A stretch of 33,352 nucleotides of DNA. Origin: Acidimicrobiales bacterium. Its GTDB lineage: Bacteria; Actinomycetota; Acidimicrobiia; Acidimicrobiales; Ilumatobacteraceae. Where the stretch lies: the NCBI GenBank assembly GCA_025463415.1, contig JAOBWO010000294.1:1-33352 (forward strand), in the 5' to 3' direction. Shown one piece after another: positions 15,194 to 21,889 of this stretch (within the stretch, counting starts at the first letter, position 1; every line of letters begins with the position of its first letter). A program made the translations under genes and the position numbers. The notes under the pieces are model-generated. The model searched no databases and was not told where the DNA came from. It worked only from the letters and a program-made list of their open reading frames with translations.

Positions 15194-16480
15194 GTGAGCC
15201 TCGGCCGACCAGTCATCGAACCCTCACCAGCGGCGAGCGTGCTCGACAACATCGCAGCGGGTGCCGACATCATCGTTCCGATCGCGAACGGTGAACCCGT
15301 CACGCTGCTGGACTCGATCGAGCAACACGAGGAGTCGCTGGCGGGGGTGCGCGTTCACCAGATGCACGCGTTGCACGATCGCCCCTATCTGCACGGCGCT
15401 TGCGGCGATCGACTCCGGCATGTCTCCTACTTCCTGTCGGATGTCACCCGCCCCTGCTTCCGCGCCGGCACCGTCGATCTGGTCCCGAACAACTTCTCCG
15501 AGATGCGGGCGATCCTTCGTGATTCGACGTCCGATCCACTCGTTCTGGCGTCGGCCTCACCTCCTGATCGGCACGGCTACTTCAGCCTCGGATTGAACGC
15601 GGACTACGTCGCGTCGTTCATCGGTAGGGCACGGTTCTTCCTCGAAGCCAACATGCAGATGCCCCGTACGTTCGGTCGCAACCAGATCCACATCAGCCAG
15701 GTGGTGGGATGGTGCGAGGCCGACTACCCGTTGGCAATCGTCACGCCACCACCGCCGACCGAGGCGGACCTGCGGATCGCCCAGCTCGTCGCTGAGCGGA
15801 TCTCCGATCGTTCGACCATCCAGGTGGGGATCGGGGCGATCCCCAATGCGATTCTCTCGGCGTTGACAACGCATCGCGACCTCGGGATCCACACCGAGTT
15901 GATCTCCGACGGCGTCATGGATCTCGTCGAGGCCGGAGTCGTCAACGGAGTGGCCAAGGAGTTGAACCGGACCAAGACCGTCGGTACGTTCGCGCTCGGC
16001 ACCCAGCGCCTGTACAAGTTCCTCCACGAGAACACGGCCTTCGAACTGTGGCCCGTGCGCTACGTGAACGATCCGCGGGTCATCGCTCAGGAGACCGACT
16101 TCGTGTCCATCAACTCTACGATCGCGGTCGATCTGATCGGCCAGTGCGCCTCCGAGACCGTCGCCGGCAGCTACTACTCGTCCAGCGGTGGTCAGGCGGA
16201 CTTCGCGAGGGGAGCGATGTACTCACCGGGCGGGCAGGGCTTCGTCGTCCTGCATTCGACCACCAAGAACGCAGCGATCTCCAAGATCGTTCCGCAACTG
16301 GCCGCAGGGGACGTCGTGACGACGTTGAAGAACACCGTCGACAAGGTCGTCACCGAATGGGGAGTTGCCGAACTGCGCGGCCGCAGCATCCGTGCCAGAG
16401 CAGGAGCATTGATCGCGATCGCCCACCCCGCACACCGTGAGTCACTCGCTGCCGCAGCGCGCCGACTCGGTTACATCTGA
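15194..16480 (+). CDS. Acetyl-CoA hydrolase / 4-hydroxybutyrate CoA-transferase family
   Basis: A 428-residue family I CoA-transferase that moves CoA between acetyl-CoA and a carboxylate such as 4-hydroxybutyrate, butyrate or propionate. The oxyanion loop is GIGAIPNAIL (about 212-221), and the catalytic glutamate is probably E235 in GIHTEL, the same spacing as in clostridial AbfT (loop 215-219, E238, from memory). The C-terminal domain has SSGGQADFARGA and GGQGFVVLHST, also typical. I chose GTG 15194 (VSLGRPVIEPSPAA), with CAGGAG upstream; the longer frame from 15080 is not conserved-looking. It ends 10 bp inside the tail of the USP gene. In context it may serve fermentation or acyl-CoA recycling at low oxygen. 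Confidence 0.87.
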   Translation: MSLGRPVIEPSPAASVLDNIAAGADIIVPIANGEPVTLLDSIEQHEESLAGVRVHQMHALHDRPYLHGACGDRLRHVSYFLSDVTRPCFRAGTVDLVPNNFSEMRAILRDSTSDPLVLASASPPDRHGYFSLGLNADYVASFIGRARFFLEANMQMPRTFGRNQIHISQVVGWCEADYPLAIVTPPPPTEADLRIAQLVAERISDRSTIQVGIGAIPNAILSALTTHRDLGIHTELISDGVMDLVEAGVVNGVAKELNRTKTVGTFALGTQRLYKFLHENTAFELWPVRYVNDPRVIAQETDFVSINSTIAVDLIGQCASETVAGSYYSSSGGQADFARGAMYSPGGQGFVVLHSTTKNAAISKIVPQLAAGDVVTTLKNTVDKVVTEWGVAELRGRSIRARAGALIAIAHPAHRESLAAAARRLGYI

Positions 16481-17358
16481 GGTTGAGCCCGCGGGTGGAG
16501 GATCGCTACAGGACACTGAGCGTGGTCCACCACCTCGAGCGCGACGGACCCGAAGAGCATCGTCTTGAAGCCGCTGCGGCCGCGGGAGCCGAGGGCGATC
16601 AGATCGAAGTCGGCACTGGATCCGATGAGCACCTCGCTTGGTTCGCCCTCGGTCAGGCGGCCGACCACTGGAGCGAGCGTGCGACGGCGACAACGGTGCA
16701 CGACGAGATCGAGCGCACACTCGAGATCCGTGTGGGCGAGGTGGACGTGACGGGTCGATCGCTCCCGAGATGCGTCGGGGAGCCATGCGTGGACGACCAC
16801 GACGCTGCCACCATGCAGATCAGCTTCACGGCATGCCCAATCGGCGGCAGCGATGGATGCATTCGAACTGTCGATGCCGACGAGTATCCGCCGCACGCGA
16901 CTGCGCTGCGCACCACGCACGACCACCACAGGGCAGGGGCTGCTCCGCATCGCAGCTCGTGGCACAGAGCCGAGCAGCCACGATGATGCAGCGCCTCTGG
17001 TGGTGGCGCCGACGACGACGAGGTCCGAGTCCGTGAGGCCCGCGGTCAACGCGTCGCGAGGATCGAGATGAGTCATTGCGACGTCTCCTTTCAAGGACGG
17101 GTGACGCGACCGGACTTCACTCAGCAACTCCTCACCTCGTCGTCGCTGTTGCGCTCCTTTGCCGGAGAAGTCAACGGCCTCGGGGACCGCGAAGCATGTG
17201 AGGACGCGGAGCCGTGCGTCGCGCTCCAATGCCTCCTTCGCCGCCCACTCCACGGCGTCGCGAGCACCGGTGGAACCGTCGAAGCCGACGACGACTGATC
17301 CGCCAGGACGTACGACGCTGACACCTGGGCCGGTGCCGGGGAATGGCGGCGCTTCCAT
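16471..17358 (-). CDS. Universal stress protein, two tandem USP domains (2)
   Basis: A 295-residue protein. Domain 1 begins SVVVGFDGSTGARDAVEWAA and ends with GATTRGAASSWLLGSVPRAAM and SPCPVVVVRG. Domain 2 begins RILVGIDSSNASIAAADWA and ends GSRGRSGFKTMLFGSVALEV and CPVAILHP. Both ATP-binding glycine patterns are present, with Ser as the last residue. There are about 19 extra residues (Pro/Gly-rich) before the first strand. No GTG or ATG lies nearer to the domain, so ATG 17358 is taken. Its position directly after a DevS-like kinase gene, on the same strand with a 51-bp gap containing a DevR-like box 42.5 bp from the ATG, mirrors the USP-devR-devS linkage of mycobacteria. Confidence 0.92.
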   Translation of the reverse strand: MEAPPFPGTGPGVSVVRPGGSVVVGFDGSTGARDAVEWAAKEALERDARLRVLTCFAVPEAVDFSGKGAQQRRRGEELLSEVRSRHPSLKGDVAMTHLDPRDALTAGLTDSDLVVVGATTRGAASSWLLGSVPRAAMRSSPCPVVVVRGAQRSRVRRILVGIDSSNASIAAADWACREADLHGGSVVVVHAWLPDASRERSTRHVHLAHTDLECALDLVVHRCRRRTLAPVVGRLTEGEPSEVLIGSSADFDLIALGSRGRSGFKTMLFGSVALEVVDHAQCPVAILHPRAQPQM

Positions 17359-17390
17359 GATTGCATTCTGACGATCGTCGGCCCATGGAG

Positions 17391-17410
17391 ATAGGGCCTC
17401 GAGACCCCTT
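17391..17410 (-). promoter_or_regulatory. DevR-like box upstream of universal stress protein (17358)
   Basis: The minus strand reads AAGGGGTCTCGAGGCCCTAT, 12 of 20 consensus matches with symmetric GGGTC/GGCCC halves. The centre is exactly 42.5 bp from the ATG at 17358. The site overlaps the last bases of the kinase gene. Confidence 0.72.
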
Positions 17411-18621
17411 TACGCGTTTCTCTCCTGAGCGGTCCCGTCGGCCGAGAGTGGGGCGGCATCTCGGACGTCGCTCGAGGGCGCGAGCCCACCGACGGGTGCT
17501 TCCCAGACGACGAGTGTTCCGCCGCCTGGCTGACCGTTGATGGTGAAGCTGCCACCCAGTGCTGCTGCCCGAGTGCGCATGTTGGCCAATCCGCTCGAGG
17601 AGCGAGTGGAATCGTGGCTGTAACCCGTTCCGTCGTCCTCGACCCGCAAGGTGAGCACGTTCCCCTCGGATGTCACGCTGACGTCCACGCGTGTGGCGTT
17701 CGCGTGTCGGGCAACGTTCGAGAGCGCCTCGCGCAGGCACAGCAGGATGTGACCGTGCATCGCTTCGGACACGGTGCTGTCGATGGGTCCGCCGATCTCG
17801 CACCGTGGCTCGAAACCCAACGCGCGCGTCGCTTCAGTGCAGACATCGAGGATGTCACTTCGGAGGCTCGGCAGACCCGAGAAGCGATGATGGAGCTCGA
17901 AGATCGTCGATCGAACCTGCCGGATCGATGTGTCGAGGTCGTCGACGGCACGCATGATCCGTTCGACCGCGACCGGTTCTTTGACCATCTGGGCTGCGGC
18001 TTGGAGCGACAGGCCCGTGGCGAAGAGGCGTTGGATCACGTCGTCGTGGAGGTCTCGTGCGATTCGCTCCCGTTCGTCGAGCAGCGTCGATGTACGCGCC
18101 TGCTCGTTGAGCCGAGCGTTCTCGATCGCCAAACCGGCGGCCGCGGCCAGACCGACCGCGAGCTCTTGATCGACGTCGGTGAACACCAGTCCGTCATGTT
18201 TGTCCGTGAGGTAGAGGTTGCCGAACACCTTCCCGCGAAGCAGGATCGGAACGCCCAGGAAGGACGTCATCGGGGGATGACCGGGTGGGAACCCGAAGCT
18301 GTCGGGATGCTGGTGGAGATCGGGCAGGCGAAGCGGTTTCGGCTCGACGATCAGAAGCCCGAGGATTCCATGGCCGTCCGGGAGCGCTCCGATTCGGGCG
18401 GTCTCCTCATCGCTCAACCCGACGGTGATGAACTCGGCGAGCATGGTCCCGGAGGCGTCCAGCACGCCGAGCGCGGCGTACTTCGCGTCGACGAGCTCCG
18501 CAGCGGTGTGCGTGATCCGCCGGAGCGCAGCCGACAGGGACAACTCCGAACCGATGGCCATCACCGCGTCCAAGAGACGAAGCAGCTGCTTCGCCCCGGA
18601 GAAAGCGAAGCGGTCGGGCAT
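17410..18621 (-). CDS. devS: DevS/DosT-like heme-GAF sensor histidine kinase
   Basis: A 403-residue cytoplasmic kinase. A single GAF domain (about 25-172) carries GFPPGHPPMTSFLGVP and GNLYLTDK. In M. tuberculosis DevS the corresponding PPYHPPM and TLYLTDK contain the proximal heme ligand H149 and the distal Y171; here they are H115 and Y137 with the same 22-residue spacing. The dimerisation/phosphoacceptor segment is ERERIARDLHDDVIQRLFATGL (H192; HisKA_3), followed by an HATPase domain with EALSNVARHANA and DDGTGY. It has one GAF rather than the two of DevS. Heme binding and O2/NO/CO sensing are inferred from the conserved residues. It is divergent from the DevR-like regulator and upstream of a USP gene. 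Confidence 0.92.
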   Translation of the reverse strand: MPDRFAFSGAKQLLRLLDAVMAIGSELSLSAALRRITHTAAELVDAKYAALGVLDASGTMLAEFITVGLSDEETARIGALPDGHGILGLLIVEPKPLRLPDLHQHPDSFGFPPGHPPMTSFLGVPILLRGKVFGNLYLTDKHDGLVFTDVDQELAVGLAAAAGLAIENARLNEQARTSTLLDERERIARDLHDDVIQRLFATGLSLQAAAQMVKEPVAVERIMRAVDDLDTSIRQVRSTIFELHHRFSGLPSLRSDILDVCTEATRALGFEPRCEIGGPIDSTVSEAMHGHILLCLREALSNVARHANATRVDVSVTSEGNVLTLRVEDDGTGYSHDSTRSSSGLANMRTRAAALGGSFTINGQPGGGTLVVWEAPVGGLAPSSDVRDAAPLSADGTAQERNA

Positions 18622-18656
18622 GCGGCGAGCCTACGGCACCCCGGGGGTAGCTTGTC

Positions 18657-18676
18657 TTCGTGACATCTGCGCTCGG
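18657..18676. promoter_or_regulatory. Weak DevR-like box between devS-like and devR-like genes
   Basis: TTCGTGACATCTGCGCTCGG has a good left half (TTCGTGAC) but a poor right half, 10 of 20 matches. It is centred 45.5 bp from the kinase ATG and 34.5 bp from the regulator GTG, so autoregulation is possible but uncertain. Confidence 0.35.
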
Positions 18677-18700
18677 CGGTCGGGGAAACCGGTTGACGCA

Positions 18701-19351
18701 GTGATCCGCGTCTTCCTCGTCGACGACCACGAGGTCGTTCGTCGAGGCGTGCGGGAGCTGTTGGAGAGCGCCGGTGACATGGAGATCGTCGGCGAGGCCG
18801 GGACCGCCGCCGATGCCTTGCAGCGAGTGCCGGCCGTGGCTCCGGACGTCGCCGTGCTGGACGTTCGGCTACCTGACGGCAATGGGGTCGAAGTGTGCCG
18901 CGATCTGCGGTCGGAGATGCCGGATCTCAAGTGTCTGATGTTGACGTCGTTCAACGACGACGAAGCACTCTTCGATGCGATCATGGCCGGAGCAGCCGGA
19001 TACGTGTTGAAAGAGATACGTGGGTCAGATCTGATCGAAAGCGTGCGCCGTGTCGCAGCCGGCCAATCGTTGCTCGACCCGCACGTCACCGCTCGGGTGC
19101 TGGAGCGGCTCCGCAACCCACCGCAGGATGCGCGGTCGGCAAGCTTGACCGCTCAGGAGTCGGCGATCCTCGCCCACCTGGCCGATGGTCTGACGAACCG
19201 TCAGATCGCAGCCGCGATGTTCCTCGCCGAGAAGACCGTCAAGAACTACGTCTCGAACATGTTGTCCAAGCTCGGGATGAGCCATCGAACCGAGGCGGCG
19301 GTGTACGCAGCGCGTCTGGCCGATCGCCGGTCGGCGAAGCCGAACGGGTAG
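18701..19351 (+). CDS. devR: DevR/DosR-like response regulator
   Basis: A 216-residue NarL/LuxR-type response regulator closely resembling mycobacterial DevR along its length: IRVFLVDDHEVVRRGV, DVAVLDVRLPDGNG and LTNRQIAAAMFLAEKTVKNYVS. The acidic pair D8/D9, the phospho-acceptor D54 and K104 are all present at the DevR positions. The recognition helix has K178, K181 and N182, matching the DosR base-contacting K179, K182 and N183, so a similar DNA box is expected. I chose GTG 18701, which gives the family N-terminus; longer starts read antisense to the kinase. Unlike mycobacteria, the kinase is divergent. Candidate targets are the boxed genes at 3336-21647. Confidence 0.94.
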   Translation: MIRVFLVDDHEVVRRGVRELLESAGDMEIVGEAGTAADALQRVPAVAPDVAVLDVRLPDGNGVEVCRDLRSEMPDLKCLMLTSFNDDEALFDAIMAGAAGYVLKEIRGSDLIESVRRVAAGQSLLDPHVTARVLERLRNPPQDARSASLTAQESAILAHLADGLTNRQIAAAMFLAEKTVKNYVSNMLSKLGMSHRTEAAVYAARLADRRSAKPNG

Positions 19352-19367
19352 CTGCGGCGAACGCTGT

Positions 19368-20444
19368 TCAGGCGACCACAGGTTCGCTGCGACGCCACAC
19401 TCGAATGGCGACGGCGAGCAGTGCGGCTGAGCAAGCTGTCGTCGTGATCCCCGCGCTGAAAGCGCGCGGAGACGTTGAGCCATCGAACAGCAGCGCCACG
19501 CTGGCTGCAGCCGACAAGGCCCACGCGACGATTGCGACGTACGACGCGATGTTCTCGACGCGCGTGAACTCAGGGTCGTTACGCACCGATGAGCCCGTCG
19601 CACCCTCGGCTCGCAGCAGGCTCTCGATCCACCTCACCGGGGCGGTTGCCGAGAGGATCACCATCGGCGCCCACATGCAGTATGTCGCTGCGATCCAGCG
19701 TTGATCGGCAATCGACGACTCTGTCGCGGCGCCCGTTGCTGCGGACGAGATGTACGTGGCCAAAACGGTGGTGACGACGACGAGCAGTGCTTTGACGTAC
19801 CGCAGCACGACAACCTGCAGGCGCAGCACGTGTCGAACGAGGCCCAGCTCCACCTTGACCGCCTCCTCGAGCAGGGATCGGGTGCGCGACGCCGCCAGCT
19901 CGAGCAGCGCTTCGACCCTCTCACCGTCTGTGCGCTGGTCGTGGCGGAGGGCCGGGTACGCATCGAGTTGCTTGTCGATGCGGTTCCGGCCGCGCGTGTT
20001 GGCGGGCACGAGCAGATCGAGGTTGCGTTGTTCAGCCCTGAGCTCGCTGGCCACGATCACCGAAGCAGCACTCAGTTCACCCGCAGGCAGCCGCAGGCCT
20101 GTCAACGTGAAGCGTGGCGTGAACGTCTCTTCGCCCTTGCGGCTGATGTGGTTCGCGTGGAAGTAGAACTGCGTCAGCTGCTTCACCACCAGCCACACCA
20201 GGGTGAGTGAGAGGCCCACCGAGAGTGCCACGGTTGCGGCGAGCAACGCCTTCGGGACGGTGAGGGTGCCCGTCATGAACGACCGCATCACCGTCTCGAT
20301 CGCGTCGCGCTGCAGCGCCGGCAGGAGCACGAGGATCCCTGCTCCCGACAAGAGGGCGGTGGCCACGCGGTGGACGGTGGACAGCCGAACCTCGCACCGC
20401 TGCAGGAATGCGCGCACCGCCGACCGTTCCTCTGTCTCCGACAC
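19368..20444 (-). CDS. Multispanning membrane protein of unknown function
   Basis: A 358-residue protein. I see about six hydrophobic segments: near residues 25-44, 63-88, 208-230, 245-265, 303-323 and 330-350. Between the second and third lies a cytoplasmic block of about 115 residues with QFYFHANHISRKGEE, TLTGLRLPAGELSAASVIVA and a helical region rich in Arg/Glu. I do not recognise the family with certainty and see no enzymatic motif or transporter signature. The start is a GTG at 20444 (SETEERSAVRAF), 37 bp past the PPOX gene stop on the same strand, so the two genes are probably cotranscribed. The stop lies 17 bp from that of the devR-like gene. Confidence 0.75.
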   Translation of the reverse strand: MSETEERSAVRAFLQRCEVRLSTVHRVATALLSGAGILVLLPALQRDAIETVMRSFMTGTLTVPKALLAATVALSVGLSLTLVWLVVKQLTQFYFHANHISRKGEETFTPRFTLTGLRLPAGELSAASVIVASELRAEQRNLDLLVPANTRGRNRIDKQLDAYPALRHDQRTDGERVEALLELAASRTRSLLEEAVKVELGLVRHVLRLQVVVLRYVKALLVVVTTVLATYISSAATGAATESSIADQRWIAATYCMWAPMVILSATAPVRWIESLLRAEGATGSSVRNDPEFTRVENIASYVAIVAWALSAAASVALLFDGSTSPRAFSAGITTTACSAALLAVAIRVWRRSEPVVA

Positions 20445-20481
20445 AGCGGGTGCGGCGAATGCAGGCTCGCCGTCTTCGATC

Positions 20482-20913
20482 TCAGACAGGTGTCAGCTCC
20501 CACTCCACCGAGAAGCCGTCGTCCGCAGTGCGCACCTCGAACCGACGTCCGCTGATCGCTGTGATCTCGAGCGTGATCCATTGGTGCCGACCCTCGGTGA
20601 GCAGTGGCTTCGGATCAGGAAGGTCGTCGTCACTGGCGACTCGGCGGATCATTCCGCGCACGATCACGCTCCAGGCTGTGCCGTGTTCGAGGTCGATGCA
20701 GTCGACCTCGAGCGAGCCCGGCCCCTCGTACCGTCCCAGCATCGTGTCGGAACCCGTGCGCACGACGATGCGGCTGTCGTCCGCGGCGAGCGCGTACGAG
20801 ACCGGTATCGCCAGTGGATAGCCGTGTTCGACGATGCACATTCGTCCGACCGCTTGTCCGCTCAGGTGCGCGATGCTCTCTCTGGTCGTCAGTTCGAAGC
20901 GCTGGGCGCCCAT
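20482..20913 (-). CDS. Pyridoxamine 5'-phosphate oxidase family protein (3)
   Basis: A 143-residue PPOX-fold protein: ESIAHLSGQAVGRMCIVEHG, YPLAIPVSYAL, IVVRTGSDTMLGRYEGPGSLEVD and TAWSVIVRGMIRRV are in the expected order, with a terminal ITAISGRRFEV. It is more standard than the copy at 10200 and most like the one at 8715. GAGGAGACGATC before the ATG at 20913 supports the start; the long in-frame extension to 21165 is antisense to other coding sequence. It leads a probable operon with the membrane protein at 20444. I found only a poor DevR-like match upstream, so its regulation is uncertain. Confidence 0.87.
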   Translation of the reverse strand: MGAQRFELTTRESIAHLSGQAVGRMCIVEHGYPLAIPVSYALAADDSRIVVRTGSDTMLGRYEGPGSLEVDCIDLEHGTAWSVIVRGMIRRVASDDDLPDPKPLLTEGRHQWITLEITAISGRRFEVRTADDGFSVEWELTPV

Positions 20914-20953
20914 GATCGTCTCCTCTGTATCGGGGTGTTGTTCGGTCGAGTTG

Positions 20954-21064
20954 TCAGCCCGACCATGTCCAGTCACGGATCTCGGGCAGGTCTTCGAAGT
21001 GCTGGCGTATGTACTGGGCGTGCTTGTCGAGCATCTCCGCGCAGTGTGACTCGAGCGCCGGCCA
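20954..21064 (-). pseudogene. Remnant of phosphoketolase C-terminus
   Basis: In a frame shifted by one from the neighbouring gene, the minus strand encodes WPALESHCAEMLDKHAQYI, then RQHFEDLPEIRDWTWSG and a stop. The ending K/EHxxYIRxHxEDxPEIRDWxW is the hallmark C-terminus of xylulose/fructose-6-phosphate phosphoketolase. No more than about 37 residues are present, with no start codon, so this is a scar of a lost gene. It overlaps the last 30 codons of the gene at 20973-21647. Confidence 0.55.
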
Positions 21065-21647
21065 TCCAGCCCGGGGCACGTCCGTTCGGCGGCATCTCGA
21101 TCTTGTCGGCGTCGAGGCCGCCGCTGCGAACCAACAACCAAGCGACCACGGAGTTCGAGTTCCACATCTCGCCTGCCCGGAGCTCGTCGCGCCCCCAGAC
21201 GGGTGTCGGCACCAGCGGGGCGAGCTCGATGAGGTGCTGCGCGACCGTGGCCGTGACCGGGAACCGCGTGGAACTGACCGTCGACACCAAGTCAGGGATC
21301 ACTCCCTCCCGCCAGCAGCGGTTCTCGTATCGGAACATGCGGAAACGCCCCAGCCAATGCGAGCCGACTGCGCCGGTGCCGACAACCCCGCGCCGCTCGC
21401 CGTGTCGGTCAGGGGTCGGCGCCATCTCGACGCTGTATCGGTCGTCGCCGACGATGACCTGGAGCGCCGAGTGATAGAGGTCGACGGCGCGGCGGTGGTT
21501 CAGGGCTGCGGAGACGGCCTCGAACATCCGACCGTTCACTCGAACGACCGAGGCGCCCGCACCGAGTGGGATCCACGAGAGCTCGATGGAGCTGACGCCG
21601 GCAACTGAAACACCAGGGCTTGGACCGTCGACGACGATGCTGTGCAT
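20973..21647 (-). CDS. Conserved hypothetical protein, possible DevR target
   Basis: A 224-residue soluble protein. Visible blocks are VSSIELSWIPLGAGASVVRVNGR, AVDLYHSALQVIVGDDRYSVEMAP, VVGTGAVGSHWLGRFRMFRYENRCW and PVWGRDELRAGEMWNSNSVVAWLL, ending GRAPGWMAG. I recognise this as an uncharacterised actinobacterial family with the GRAPGWxAG ending; no catalytic residues are known to me. The ATG at 21647 (MHSIVVDGPSPGV) is preferred to 21680 because a DevR-like box lies 43.5 bp upstream of it. The last 30 or so residues beyond GRAPGWMAG probably read through a phosphoketolase remnant in another frame, so the natural C-terminus may have been replaced. Confidence 0.72.
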   Translation of the reverse strand: MHSIVVDGPSPGVSVAGVSSIELSWIPLGAGASVVRVNGRMFEAVSAALNHRRAVDLYHSALQVIVGDDRYSVEMAPTPDRHGERRGVVGTGAVGSHWLGRFRMFRYENRCWREGVIPDLVSTVSSTRFPVTATVAQHLIELAPLVPTPVWGRDELRAGEMWNSNSVVAWLLVRSGGLDADKIEMPPNGRAPGWMAGARVTLRGDARQARPVHTPALRRPARDP

Positions 21648-21680
21648 GAGCTCATTCGAGCACTGGAGTTGACGGCGCAA

Positions 21681-21700
21681 ACAGGGCCATTGGTCAGTAC
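21681..21700 (-). promoter_or_regulatory. DevR-like box upstream of conserved hypothetical (21647)
   Basis: The minus strand reads GTACTGACCAATGGCCCTGT, 10 of 20 matches with TGAC, AA and GGCCC in register. The centre is 43.5 bp from the ATG at 21647, matching the CBS-BON gene spacing. The remaining bases up to 21889 show nothing I recognise. Confidence 0.5.
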
Positions 21701-21889
21701 TTCAGCGACGGCGCTCGGCCCCGGCTCGGACGTCGACGACCAGTGACAGGTCATCGTCCGCACTTCGGGTGGGTTGGTCCGTGCGGACGATGACCGTCGC
21801 AACATCCATCGGCAGATCTCGCCGCAGCTCCATCACTCACGTGAGGGACTGAGGAGGCCCTTCGCCGTAGCCGCTCGTGGCTGGTCGAC

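Noticed and set aside
20941-20960. Possible DevR-like box before the PPOX gene at 20913
   Set aside because: TGAC and CGACC are present, but the right half is out of register by one base and the spacing (37.5 bp) does not match the other sites. It also lies over the phosphoketolase remnant.
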